The translations under genes were made by a program, and so were the position numbers. Source: Micrasema longulum (lineage: Eukaryota > Arthropoda > Insecta > Trichoptera > Brachycentridae). Taken from it: a stretch of DNA of 64,000 bases. The DNA is taken from NCBI GenBank assembly GCA_022494885.1, contig JAGVSM010002944.1:229905-293904 (forward strand), in the 5' to 3' direction. Shown here in pieces: positions 42,006-52,754 of this stretch. The notes beneath the pieces were generated by a model. That model was not told the origin of the DNA and ran no database searches. It was given only the letters and a program-made list of their open reading frames with translations. Each line of letters opens with the position of its first letter. The stretch's first letter is position 1.

Positions 42006-42459
42006 AATAATTAGTAAATATGCACATATTTTATGTAGGTATATATTTTTTTTTTATTGGGTAAACGAACAATGTGTACACAAATATTGTCAATTTTCTT
42101 GTAAATTAGTGTAGGATACTCATGCACACACCAAAAAAATTGATGACACTAAATACAATAATTTTAATTAAATATAAAAAATGTAAAAGAAACGAAATTA
42201 AAAAAAATATATACAAGTATAAAGTTAAATATCTGCTTCTCTCAACATTTCTATAATTTTTGACCTAAATTTACATACATTGTCACAAAAAAATATCAGC
42301 CTCGGTAAATCTATTGTTATATTGGTCGCATATTCTAGGTATTGTAGATTTTTTTGAATATTTGCATTGTAAATCAACGTTCAATAATTGTTTGTAACAC
42401 AGGACAAGTTGAAATAAAATATTAAACTGAGGAAATCATTCATGCTTCTATCTACACCC

Positions 42460-42670
42460 AGTGGTGTATAGGGGACTGCATTTGAATTCCAATTACGGGC
42501 GGTAAGATGATCAGTCTTACGCTTCAGGTGCCACTACAGGAATAATGGATTATTGCAGTTCAAAAAATCTTTAAAGTAAATATTTCACGTACACCCTGCG
42601 AAGAATTAAACTCAAGACCTCAAAATGGTAGACGTGCGCGCCAACCACTACACAACGTGATGGACTTATC
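42460..42670 (-). repeat. SINE-B copy (diverged)
   Basis: 'GGACTGCATTTG', 'AAGATGATCAGTCTTACGC' and 'TTCAGGTGCCACTACAGG', with a degraded head 'CCAACCACTACACAACGTGA', are in SINE-B minus-strand order. Confidence 0.75.
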
Positions 42671-42704
42671 TCGACTCGATTTCCTTATTCAGAACTTTTT
42701 CCTG

Positions 42705-42800
42705 AAAGCAGCCATCGTGTGGAAAACACACGTTCAGAGCTCCGGGGTCCTGGTTCTATTTCACACATACAACTGTATTCTTCATCCGCCTGGACACAAA
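42705..42800 (-). repeat. RTE LINE 3' segment
   Basis: 'AAAGCAGCCATCGTGTGGAA', 'GTTCTATTTCACACATA' and 'CATCCGCCTGGACACA' match 28675-28775. Confidence 0.7.
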
Positions 42801-42994
42801 TCAGTTTAAAGTTACTTAATACGTTATTATGAATCTATTTTTAATTTCCTTTAATTAATTGACATAAAAAATTATCTCACCCGAAACGTTTATTGTGGTC
42901 AATAGTGATAAGTTGTGCTTCGTCATTTTCATATTTTATCCATATCTTTTACTTTGATTTGTTATCGAACGCTTAAATTATTATCCACGTTATC

Positions 42995-43045
42995 TCTCTC
43001 TGCTGCTATACCTGGGTTCGAATCCCGTGAAAGTGAACAAAAAAA
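42995..43045 (+). repeat. tRNA-like B box scrap
   Basis: GGGTTCGAATCCCG at 43015-43028 is a perfect B box followed by an A-rich stretch, with no convincing A box upstream. Probably a SINE remnant. Confidence 0.4.
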
Positions 43046-44029
43046 ATCTTTTTCACTGTACAATGTTTTATAACCCTTTATTGTCACTGCAAGCGTAAGA
43101 TTTTACCTTAATTTCTAAAAAAAATAATTTAATATTAAAAGATGTATTCCAATTAGTAATAAAGTATATTTAAACAACCAATTACTATTTTAATATTTAA
43201 CAAGCAGTGCAATTTATTACAAAATGATTTTAAAGGTTATTATCATTAAAATGTAAATTGCCGTAAATGTTTGCTTTTCGAACGACTCCCGTTCCACTTT
43301 CAAATGCCTGAGTGCGTAAATTTTTTACGGTCAGGAACGACAAGTTTAATTTGACACCTACCTCCGAGTACTTTTTTAACAGTAGAATGAGAAACCCGGG
43401 GTAGGTAGATTCATCCGCGCTTTAAGTCGATACAAGAGACGCGTTCTAAAAATCATTTTCGAAAAAATTCCGAGAAACTTATTTTACTAAGAATCACTCT
43501 CAAATTACTTCCACTCTTAAATTTCGGCAGTTTTCTTTCTTTTTTTGTGAGTTCGTTATTTTTTTAATCCGCTAATTATGTGAAAGTAATTATTTTTGTC
43601 TGCCTCTAAATTTTCCCAACATTTTAACGAGGCAGGCTGTCTTTGCTTTTTCTTAAGGTTAAAAGATAGACTCAACGCTTGAATATTTTTTAAAGAACAA
43701 CGGTTTTAAATGCCTACAGGAGCTTAACAATCCACAGATTAACTCTACTTAGTTTTAAAATATCAACGAATATTTCATAAAAAAAACACAATGTTTTTAT
43801 GTTGATGTACGACTGAATGAAACGTATATGATTGTATCAATTGAAGTCACCAAATTACGATGACACTTTCACATAAGCGCAAATTGTGTTTGAAGAAAAT
43901 AATACCTTTTTTTAATTTATTTTTTTTGTAATCTTAATTTATGTACCTACGAGTAGGTAAGGAAACAATATCAAGTAATTTTTAAATATACTACATTATA
44001 ATATATTTTATCAACCAACAATGAATTTA
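43046..44029. other. AT-rich, no gene recognised
   Basis: No coding or repeat structure supported. Confidence 0.4.
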
Positions 44030-44290
44030 TCGTCATTCCCTTTCCGCACCTTATGGTGAATAGGGCACTGCATTAGTACTCTAACCGCAGCGTATCTTGA
44101 TTATATGAAGGTGAGAAATCCTGTATTATGCTTCAGGTGTGGGTCCAAGGACTATGAAATGGTTTGCATAGTGTAAAAACACATTTTTATTAGGTATATC
44201 CTTCATTTCAACCATGTTGGGAATCGAACCCGAGACCTCTTGCACGGTAGATATACGCGCTGACAATTTGACCACGAGACCGACTACGTG
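44030..44290 (-). repeat. SINE-B copy
   Basis: Full-length inverted copy: 'CATTCCCTTTCCGCACC', 'GCACTGCATTAGTACT', 'TTGGGAATCGAACCCGAGAC' (B box) and 'TTGACCACGAGACCGAC' (A box). Confidence 0.9.
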
Positions 44291-44674
44291 AAACTGTAAA
44301 TTTTCCTAGGATTTTTCATGAGCTTTGAAGCAACAAGACATATGCTTATCTAGCTCTAATCTGTCGATTAAATTGATCATAAATTGTATAACTTAATTGT
44401 CAATGCGCCTGCAAGGCGTGCTGACATATTTATTTTACTGCGCGTTCGAGGTGATTTTCACAAAAACGGCACTTAAACACCTTTAATAAAACGTAATTCG
44501 TCAAATGTGGATGAAAATAAAAATAAATGAAAACTTTTAATAATTAAAACGCGTGTTTTACTACGGAGTTGGTGCTTTTTTACCAAAAATTAAAATGAGT
44601 TGCTAAAACTTTGAAACTTCGCAATTTTTCGTACAACCATGATTTTAATAGAAATTTATTGTAACAGAGCGGAA

Positions 44675-44780
44675 ATACGGTTTTGAAAAGGGAATATGGA
44701 AGTCTTGGCATCTACGACCTATTTATTGGCTGGTTTAAGTGTCCACTTCACACGCTGTTTTATCTCTCCGTTGCAATTTC
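44675..44780 (+). repeat. repeat T partial copy
   Basis: 'AAAGGGAATATGGAAGTCTT', 'TATTGGCTGGTTTAAGTG' and 'CACTTCACACGCTG' match the family core. Confidence 0.7.
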
Positions 44781-44879
44781 GATCTTAACTCCCTATGAAC
44801 TAATATCCGGCTTGTCTACAAACATTCGCACATATAAAAATATTGTTGAACCACGATTACTTTTTGTCGAATTTAGTTG

Positions 44880-45240
44880 AATCCGCCATGGCGAATTAGT
44901 TTTCCCGAACGGCAGGCGGCCCGTAAAATGAATACTTTCGTTCCAAATGGCTATTTGAATAAAGACATCAAAATGTGCGTCGGTTTTCCACGCGTTTCGC
45001 GTTTGGCGAATCAATATGAATTATGAAAAGCGTGTTTAATGTGCGCGCAATAAACTTAATGTTGTCGCTATTACCGTACCGTACCGCTCCGCACCGCTAC
45101 CGCACGCCACCGCCGCCGCACAAATTACCGCCACACTGCGCACTCCGTACGCCCATTTCACACGTATCGTCTAAATCACACGGCATGATAAAATTAGGGT
45201 CGATTCACCGATGTGTAATTAATAGACCTGCCAAATAAAA
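44880..45240. promoter_or_regulatory. GC-rich unique block, candidate regulatory DNA
   Basis: Contrasts with its AT-rich surroundings: CG-rich patches (GGCAGGCGGCCCG; CGTTTCGCGTTTGGCG), a CCG/CGT repeat at 45078-45120 and homeodomain-like TAAT/CAATAAA sites. No repeat counterpart in the window and no convincing ORF. Conserved noncoding DNA is one possibility; not provable here. Confidence 0.3.
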
Positions 45241-45334
45241 TGTACGTCGTCTTGTATGTTAATTTATCGTGCCGGGTGGATTTTTGCCGTGTGGTGTGAA
45301 AACGACCTACCTATGCGTAAATGGAGAAGGGTTG

Positions 45335-45640
45335 GTCGCAATTAAGAACTGGGCTCTGAGAGCAGTTATTGGCAACACTGATGTTCTACAAACTCTGAAC
45401 AGTCGTCTAAATAAAAATATTGTTCACCAACAATATTTTGAGTATCTCCAAATGTTTATAGACATGGCTGGATTCCACCCCCATAGCCTTAGGGAGTTGA
45501 TAAGATTTGAATTGATTGCAGAGGGAAAACATTTATGAGACGGGATACGGGAATCAAGCATCTAAAGAAGAAACCGGAATGTTTGAACAAAGGCCAAATG
45601 GTGAATTTTACACAGTGTGTAAAATGACCAATGTATTCCT
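45335..45640 (+). repeat. repeat T-related segment with open frame
   Basis: 'CATGGCTGGATTCC' and 'AGCCTTAGGGAGTTGATA' match 10290-10325. The later 'GAGGGAAAACATTTATGAGA' and 'AATGGTGAATTTTACACAGT' match other T copies. A frame across 45269-45538 shares 'FEY.QM' and 'REL' with the 10-kb copy, so the family may once have been coding; uncertain. Confidence 0.45.
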
Positions 45641-45732
45641 GAAATTTACTTCCCGAAAATATTATCAAAAAAATATTTAATGATGCAAGAAAATCTTGTG
45701 TCAAATGAACATTATTATTTTTTAATAAGTGC

Positions 45733-45825
45733 CTGTAAATATTTGTTTATTACCATTTACCGACTTTTCTAGGTCTACCGGTTTCGAGACGTATTCGTCT
45801 CTTTATCAGGACACTAATTACACTA
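45733..45825 (-). repeat. HHR-repeat arm with mutated core
   Basis: The minus-strand core region 45771-45814 reads GTGTC, CTGATAA, A, GAGACG-AATA-CGTCTC, GAAAC, CG, GTA. Helix II is intact but the invariant G of CTGANGA is A, so activity is unlikely. Confidence 0.75.
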
Positions 45826-45856
45826 ACATTGAAGTCGAAAAATTGCATTGAACATA

Positions 45857-46194
45857 TCTTGGGGTCCCTGCCAAAAGTTGGTAGGTCCATAAAACATGTT
45901 ATGGAGTTATCGCAATTTTAAAGTTTGACACTCTGAGAGAAAAAATAGTTAGTGATATTACTATGTTTTAGCAGTAAAGATACATGCCAATTTCGGCTTG
46001 CTCATTGCCTAAGTTAATATTGTTACTATTTTCATAAACTTCTTCCAGCTTGATAATAGAAAAAACTAACTTACGATATCGAAGGAGCTAGAAACTTTTT
46101 CCAGGCATAGGTATTCACGTAAAGGCTCACAATTCATCGCTAACTCCATGTACCCAAAATGTAGACTTACCAACTTTTGGCAGTAACCCCTCGA
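45857..46194. mobile_element. 338-bp MITE with TA flanks
   Basis: Ends TCTTGGGGTCCCTGCCAAAA and, inverted, TCGAGGGGTTACTGCCAAAA, continuing 'GTTGGTAGGTC' / 'GTTGGTAAGTC'. TA borders both (45855-45856, 46195-46196). Weaker inverted similarity continues inward ('ATGGAGTTATCGC' / 'ATGGAGTTAGCGA'). No ORF. Confidence 0.8.
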
Positions 46195-46339
46195 TATTCA
46201 AAACTGTTTTCTTTGACGAGTAGATTTCAAAAATTATGTTACGTTTTCAAGTAGGACTGAGTCGGCTAATTTTTATAAAATTCATAATAAATTAATGTGA
46301 AATCTTTAATTGGTCTTACTTGTTTTTAATTGTTTTCTT

Positions 46340-46990
46340 GTACCTAGATTTTATTTTATTTTATTTTATTAACATAAACGGCAAATCTGCCTTTTACAAA
46401 CATTTATAATATTAACATATTTGTCTTAATATTTTTTCCTTTTCTTTCAAACACATGAATTTTAAAAACAAGATTTATAAAAAATAAAAAAATCAAATCA
46501 AAAATTATACAAGATTTACATTTAAAAAAAAACCAAAACATTATACGGCATATTCAGTAGCAAGTTTAAATAATAAAACATTCTACGGTAAAACAACAAG
46601 AAAATCATAAGTACTGTTTCACACAGCTAGGCAAAGTGAACAAAAAACTGTAAATGAAATGCATGAATAAATAAATATAATTACCACTTACCATCTTTGA
46701 AAAAGTTCAAAAGGTTTGTTCTATAGGAACAATTCCCTACACTAAATATATCAGATACGTGGGAATAACTATTGCCGAGTTTATGAAGTCTATTTATTAC
46801 TGCATTACAAGTATACACTGTCCGTGAATTGTTGCTACAAAACGGTGGCACCTGTCTAGTCGTTCTTCCAGGCACCCTGAAGTTGATGAGAGATAACATT
46901 TCAGGGCAATCCCATATTGAATTTACAATTTTGAATAAATTTAAAAAGTCTATAATTTTCCTTCTATCGTTAAGTTTTAACAAATTTAAT
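46340..46990 (-). pseudogene. Jockey-type LINE, C-terminal ORF2 fragment and 3' UTR
   Basis: Minus-strand frame 46681-46983: 'LNDRRKIIDFLNLFKIVNSI', 'DCPEMLSLINFRVPGRTTRQ', 'NAVINRLHKLGNSYSHVSDI' and 'YRTNLLNFFKDGKW' stop. This is the post-palm C-terminus of Jockey-group LINEs. The 3' UTR runs to 'AGGCAGATTTGCCGTTTATG' and an (AAAAT)n tail at 46348-46372. It is uninterrupted, whereas its relative at 9905-10750 carries an insertion. Confidence 0.85.
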
Positions 46991-47129
46991 GTTTTTAGTA
47001 AAAAATCGTAATTTAAAAATTCATGACTGATTCTAAGTTTAAAATTTATAAACCGGAAGAATTTTTTTTGGACTCCTTTTTTTTTTGTTAAAAAGACAGT
47101 ATGATTTCCATAATAAATAAATAAACATT

Positions 47130-47195
47130 TAAATTAGAGTCTTGACAAAGAGATGGGTACGTGTCGGAATCGATCAACATAAATAATTGATTATA
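47130..47195 (+). repeat. HHR-repeat scrap, core destroyed
   Basis: 'GAGTCTTGACAAAGAGATGG', then GTACGTGTCGGAATCG, is recognisable as the core region of the family, but CTGANGA, helix II and GAAA are all mutated. Confidence 0.55.
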
Positions 47196-48369
47196 TCCAA
47201 AAATTAATATCGATCGCAATGTTTATATTGGAAATATTTATAATATTTTTTATAAAATATTTTTGATTATTATTTGTTCATAAATTCTTCGGTTTTTAAT
47301 TTGAAATAAAAACCGTCAAACTGCCAACCTCACAGGTGCTACAGTAATACAAAATTCTTACTATTAAAAAAGAAATGAAGCTTTTACGATAAATTGTGTG
47401 CCAGAGAGCCACATTATACTCGGGTACATTTTTTAACCTGAATATTTTTCAGCTTAATCAACTCAAAATCTCATTTAAAAGTCCTATCACGATTCGGCCA
47501 TTGGCATTATGGCTAAGGTGTGTGTTTGTGTGTTTAATGTACATATATGTACATACAATATATAATAGGGGTGTGTGTTCTGTGTTATTTTAACACATTA
47601 TTATGTGCCCTTACACCCTTATTTCTGATTTCATCACCAATCCTCTTTCATTCGGGCGTTACTGTACGTTACTCATGAGGTTATAAGTAATTTTACCATT
47701 TTTAATCAAAACAGCGAAAGCCTGAAATACTACGATTTATATTGCCGAGTTACATAGTAATATTACTCACTAATAACATAGTAATATTACTCACTAATAA
47801 CATAGTTATATTACTTTCGTTTACGTGAACTGATTCTAACTTATTACATCGTAACATTACTAATTTATTGCTGTAACCGTTGCTTTTTTTATTCGTGTTT
47901 CTTTTATTATTCCTAATGAAGAAAACGAGATTAACTTACGGAAAAATAAAATGATATTATGGAGTTTGGCGTAAGGTTGTATTTTGCGTTAATTGTTATT
48001 AAGCTTTGTGAAGCGAATTTAATACTATCGCAATTAAGGGTCAATTGTACCAAAAAACTTAGTTGCAAAATGTTTAATGTTTAATAATGTTGCTTTTGCG
48101 TTTTCACAAAAATTGACCAAGTTGGTTGCATAAGAAAAGTAAGAAACTCACAAAAAATTTACTTGACTTTCAATCTACTAAACAAAATAGATTTTTTACC
48201 TGATTTTATTGATTTATTTTACATGCCCTCATACATCTCATTTTATCTGGCTGCAATACTCTCCCACTTGCTTTTTGATGACGCACACGCGTGCAAACAC
48301 CCGAATTCTTACTCTCATACAAATACACACAAACACACCCTCTTCAAACACAACATCTTTTGTCGTTTG
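47196..48369. other. no gene recognised; contains 24-bp tandem repeat
   Basis: ACATAGTAATATTACTCACT-type 24-bp units at 47752-47775 and 47776-47799 with a partial third to 47819. Otherwise AT-rich, with a CA-containing stretch at 48285-48350. Confidence 0.6.
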
Positions 48370-48905
48370 TTTATTTTTGTCTGGTAGTTTATTGTATAAT
48401 CGCAGTCCCCGGTTTATTAGTCTCCACTGTCCTCTGTCCTCGTCTCGTTTTAGAATGTTGTATATGATATTGTTCTAATATTCTCGTATTGCGTCCATGT
48501 TTACTACATTTTTTTTCAAGTTTTAGTTCTTCCTTTACAATTACATCGGTGGCTAATTTATGAATATAGTTCAAGGATTCTAGTCGAAAGAGTTCAGTTA
48601 TATTCAATTGTTTAGGTTGTTTAAAGAGTTCTTCAGTTGCTGTTTGTAAAGGGAGGTCAGAATATACTAACTTTGGTATTTTATTTTACTGTCTTTGTAG
48701 TCTATTTATTTCATTTTAATTTCCTGCTCCCCAAAGTAGTCGCATATAACATATTTTAGTTTTCACATGGGCTTTATACGTGAGATTTTTTCCGTTTTTG
48801 GAACAAAGTTTTTGATTTCGAGAAAAATACTCCATAATGTCACCACTTTACTAATTACATTATTGATTTGAATTGCCCATATCAATTGTCGGTCTTTTGT
48901 TATTG
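48370..48905 (-). pseudogene. Jockey-type LINE, C-terminal ORF2 fragment
   Basis: Same family as 34555-35185. Minus frame 48389-48607 reads 'NITELFRLESLNYIHKLATD', 'VIVKEELKLEKKCSKHGRNT' and 'YHIQHSKTRRGQ'. Upstream frames keep the 'VVTL..ILLEIKNFVPKT'-like segment near 48790-48850. Several stops and frameshifts. Confidence 0.8.
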
Positions 48906-49439
48906 TTTAGAAATTTCGCTGGTCTGTCTTTCCTTATCTTTATCCTTGTCTTGATTATGTAATTTAATCTGTATTTTTTTAATTTTTTTATTAAGGAAAA
49001 ACAACAGTTGTTATATAAGAATACAAAATATAAAAAATAGTACATACATCCAGTTAAAGTTTTTCACAAATATAATAAGAGAACATGTTACACAGTAAAG
49101 AGAAAAATAATATATTATACAAGACATGAGAGAAAAAGAGAGCTCTTAGGTTAGCTTAGAAGGTTAAGGGATGAGAAAATTGAGTGGAGGAGTGGTAGAG
49201 ATGGATTTTCATAATATAGTTGACCAATTCAAAATTTTGATATTATAATAAAATAAACATATTTAAAGGAACATAAACTTATTACACTTTGACAAATATT
49301 TTATTTTACAGTGTTTCAAAAAGTTTTTTTTGAAGTCACAAAATTTTGTATTAAAAATATCTAAATGGAGACAAAGTAAATTTAATTTGAAGCAGCTACG
49401 AGTTTTGAACATATTTTTTTTAAACAATAAATTATAAAA
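48906..49439. other. AT-rich, no gene recognised
   Basis: A/T-rich sequence with purine-rich stretch 49070-49205; nothing assignable. Confidence 0.4.
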
Positions 49440-49520
49440 TTATGTCACAGTATTCGGCGAGGCATCTACAAGAGTGTATTTTAACACCTATTCATCGAAC
49501 CGCTCTTGACTAAGATCGAA
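49440..49520 (+). repeat. dispersed repeat Z, partial copy
   Basis: 'ATTCGGCGAGGCATCTAC' and 'AACACCTATTCATCGAACCG' match 56605-56690. Confidence 0.6.
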
Positions 49521-49539
49521 CGGGCATTACTGGCGTGGC

Positions 49540-49770
49540 TTCGAGCGCTTTCCACGGCGCACTTCACACGCAAACAGTTTCCGCGGAGACTATAATGAAA
49601 AAGTAACGATTTTTCTCATCACTAGTTTCCTTTACCGTCCCCATCCCCTCCTTCTCCCTCCTCCCGGCCGCCCGGCTGGCGTGTGACGTCACGGCCGCCC
49701 TTCCACTCCGCGACCGCGTGACCCAGTTGTCCCGCCCTCCGCCCTCCGCCCTAGTAAAGGCGTCCCAAGG
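49540..49770. promoter_or_regulatory. CpG-rich block, candidate promoter or regulatory region
   Basis: The most GC-rich stretch in the window: CCCGGCCGCCCGGCTGGCG, a CRE-like GTGACGTCACG at 49682-49692, CG-dense CCGCGACCGCGTG and CCGCCCTCCGCCC (Sp1-like). Its C/T-rich left part could also be a splice-type tract. No transposon match within the window. Confidence 0.35.
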
Positions 49771-49905
49771 ATGTTCCAGAGAAGGGATACGCCATAAATG
49801 CGTTTTTCCTATAGAAATTCTAATGCCGATGTGCAGTTTCGCTTTATTATATAACTTAAGTTTGTAGCTCGTTTTAGGTTAATTATTTATATTTATACTT
49901 TTTGT

Positions 49906-50165
49906 CGGCCTCGTGGTGTAATTGTCAGAGCGAATGCCTACCATGCGAGAGGTCTCGGGTTCGATTCCCGACAGGGTTGATATAAAATATTTATTTAAAA
50001 AGGGTGTTTTCACACTAGAATATTTCACAGTCCCTAAACTGGTACCTGAAGCGTAAGACTGATCATCTTACCTTCATGTAACAAAAATGATCAAAATACG
50101 CTACGATTGGTGTACTAATGCAGTGCCCTATGCACCATTAAGTTCGGAAAGGGAATAATTAAAAA
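49906..50165 (+). repeat. SINE-B copy
   Basis: A box TCGTGGTGTAATTGTCAGAG, B box GGGTTCGATTCCC, then 'CTGGTACCTGAAGCGTAAGA' and 'GCAGTGCCCTATGCACC', ending in an ATAA/ATGA-rich tail. Confidence 0.9.
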
Positions 50166-50399
50166 TAATGAATGAATACTTTTACAATGTTCGTTTTTTT
50201 TTATACATAAACATTTTGCAATAAGTGAAACATGCCTTAAATTAGTTATTTAACATAGTTAGCATAATTAAATAAAAACGTAATTAATCCAATTAACCTA
50301 ATCGTCATCTTTAACATAATAAGCAATATAAACTAAAATGCAGATCCACAAAGTACCGAAAAACGTCGACGGAAATTCAAAACCGTGCAAGGGATAAAG

Positions 50400-50475
50400 T
50401 GTAAATTATATTATTAATATTTAAAGCATTAATTTTGTAGTCAAACATTTTACTAAATGTTATTAAATATTATCA
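50400..50475 (-). repeat. HHR-repeat outer fragment
   Basis: 'TTATTAATATTTAAAGCATT' and 'CAAACATTTTACTAAATGTT' match the outer ends of the foldback arms; the core is not included. Confidence 0.65.
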
Positions 50476-50514
50476 AATTATAGAAAAAGTACACATATTT
50501 TAATTTTGTTTTAT

Positions 50515-50585
50515 TTATTATATACGCCCAGAGGGCTTTTACATGACAGATACAAAATTACAATTCAAGCGTTTCATTAGAAAAG
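50515..50585 (-). repeat. LINE 3' end (GCCCAGAGGGC tail)
   Basis: TTTATTATATACGCCCAGAG, with GGGCTTTTACA, is the inverted tail of the family at 2740-2868 and 24600-24665. Confidence 0.65.
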
Positions 50586-50663
50586 TTAATACGTAGGTCT
50601 AACAAATATGTGTCAAATAAATAGTTTTTTTATTTGAAGTAACGAATTACATTATGCTTTATA

Positions 50664-51011
50664 CAGGGTGTTCATTTAACCCTGTCACCTCCCAAACCAC
50701 GATGATCAGTATGAGCAAGAAGATATAATACAAAATATTTTTTTAGAACGAACAAAGTTTAAAAAAAATAAAACGTCAAAAAAAGCAAATGGTTGCTTAC
50801 TTCTACAAAGGCGAAACGAGGGGGGGGTCTAATACTGCGCCGCGCTCCCTTTACTTCTCCGCTGCAGAAGTAAGTAACCTTTTGTTTTTTGAAATATTTT
50901 ATTTTAAAAAAAAATATTTGTTCTTAATATATTTTTTAATATGCTAATATGTCTTCTTGCCCATACTGATCATTGTGGTTTCGGATGTTACAGGGTTGAA
51001 ATAACACCCTG
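50664..51011. mobile_element. 348-bp palindromic MITE (CAGGGTGTT ends, TA flanks)
   Basis: Inverted ends CAGGGTGTT...AACCCTGT...AAACCAC...ATGATCAGTATG extend about 75 bp with scattered differences. The centre is also inverted (GCTTACTTCTAC / GCAGAAGTAAGT). TA on both sides (50662-50663, 51012-51013), as for Tc1/mariner-derived MITEs. No ORF. Confidence 0.85.
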
Positions 51012-51049
51012 TAGATATACAAAAATATAACATAAAAGAAGGTAGGTAT

Positions 51050-51600
51050 ATAATTAAATATGTTCAAAGGTTATATCAGTTTTAGGCAAAAAAATTAGTA
51101 AACAGTAGGTATTATTTATGTGTAGATATGTAATGTACAAAAAGTCAGTGATTTTTATAGAATTAAAAAATGGAAGTTCGAATACATCCGAATATTTTAA
51201 ATCTAAAAACCAACAATGGAAAACAAAACATATACATTTTTCAAATTCGTTTCCTAGGCGGTGTAGTCTGACGATTGGAGAATTAACTAAGTAATTCCGT
51301 CTACCAGACGCAGCAACAAATTTAGACAGTAATCTTGTACATCTATTTGGTACTGTGATACCTGTCAGTCTCGTTAAACGACTCCAGTGTGCCATTCGCC
51401 ATTTTATGAAAATTGATTATATTTTATAAGAATTCTTCGCTTAGAAAAGGATGACAAGTTTAAAGGTTTAAATAAAAAGTTATTGTCAATCTGTTCAGCT
51501 GGAAAATTAAGTTTAAAGTTGATGAAACTAAGAAATTTATTTTGAACTTTATATATATTATTTGTTTTTCTTCCGTTGTCAGACTTGTGCGCTGATAAAA
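51050..51600 (-). pseudogene. Jockey-type LINE, C-terminal ORF2 fragment
   Basis: Minus strand: 'VQNKFLSFINFKLNF' near 51560-51510, then 'HWSRLTRLTGITVPNRCTRL' and 'RRNYLVNSPIVRLHRLGNEF' (51235-51390). The last matches the 'NYH...PI.GLHRYGNQ' position of 52755-53304. Frameshifted and lacking the palm. Confidence 0.75.
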
Positions 51601-52104
51601 AATCGACGTAATGAGGAAGTTCAGTGGTTTCTTAATATTTTTTTATTTGTTAACAGAAACTAAGCCAAAAGAATTGTTTTTAATTTTTATGTATCGTATT
51701 ATCAGCGTTATGCTTTTTTTAAGTTTTGTATTTTTGAAATTACTTCGCGTGTGATGTCTTAAGTTCTCTTCCCCTTCTTTTCAATGATCGTCCGTTGACT
51801 TACCGTAAACCGGAAATCTTTCACAACTCTCCTATCATTGGTTAATAATAATAAATTTCGTCAATTTTTTAGCGCCGTTTTCGTGAGTAATCACTTCAAA
51901 GGACCTGTCCATCTTAGTAATAAAAAAAATAAAATATGGTAAATCTACAGGCTAACTGTTAATTACTGCAACCTACAGACAAATTTTGCAAATCATGTAA
52001 TACATATATTATTTTGTGCTTCTAAAAAGTAGCGCTTTTCAAGTCAGGAAATGAAACTTTCGAAACGACCCAAATTTTTACCGGACACGGAGCCATGAGA
52101 CCTA
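51601..52104. other. intergenic with repeat R copy at 51855-51925
   Basis: 'TTTTTTAGCGCCGTTTTCGT' and 'ATCACTTCAAAGGAC' match repeat R. The rest is unassigned. Confidence 0.5.
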
Positions 52105-52370
52105 TATAGGTTTAAATTAAGGAATGATGACTATTGTCCATGCGATGATATTTCTTCACAGAGTATCGAACATCTGTTATTTCAGTGCCCATTTTTCAGT
52201 TTACAGCTCCATAATCTTGAATCAGAATGCAGGAAAGATGGAATATCCTTAACAGATATCCACACTGCAGTTAAAAGTAGTTATCACGCGCCATTGTTCT
52301 TGTGTATAACTCATTTGGGACCGTACATAAAAGAAAACATTTTTGCGACAATACATAATATCATACATAG
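52105..52370 (+). pseudogene. LINE C-terminal fragment with zinc-knuckle-like Cys/His motif
   Basis: An uninterrupted frame (52107-52373) reads 'RFKLRNDDYCPCDDISSQSI', 'EHLLFQCPFFSLQLHNLESE', 'CRKDGISLTDIHTAVKSSYH' and 'YIKENIFATIHNIIHS' stop. The C-x-C...E(H)LLF.CP pattern is typical of the C-terminal end of I/R1/CR1-group LINE ORF2 proteins (after RNase H where present). Its upstream neighbour is noncoding, so only the tail was inserted or kept. Confidence 0.65.
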
Positions 52371-52494
52371 TTAATACATCTGAAATAGTAAGAAAACCTT
52401 TATAAATAGTAAAAAAACGTTAATATTTGTACAAACATTTTGAATATTTTCGTCGGTTACATGTTTAAAATAAAAAATCGTACAAATATTCACG

Positions 52495-52570
52495 TTTTCG
52501 TACCGAAAATTCGGTTTTAATTTAAAGACAATTTAAGATAACTCTGTTAACTTCCCATTACAATGAGAAC
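52495..52570 (+). repeat. repeat Q, single copy
   Basis: 'AAAATTCGGTTTTAATTT', 'AGATAACTCTGTTAACTTCC' and 'CATTACAATGAGAA' match the 87-bp unit at 36934-37107. Confidence 0.6.
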
Positions 52571-52754
52571 TTTGATGCGGGTAGTTAAAATCAAGAAATA
52601 AAGTATTTCAGTCATATATGAATGATATTAATTCCTTTTTTTCCTTAAAAAAATCTAGAAATACAAAAATAAAACAATTCGGTAAAAACATTAATTAAAA
52701 ATATTATTTTAAAATATCCCTCACCATTACTTACAATATTCCCGTTATATTATT

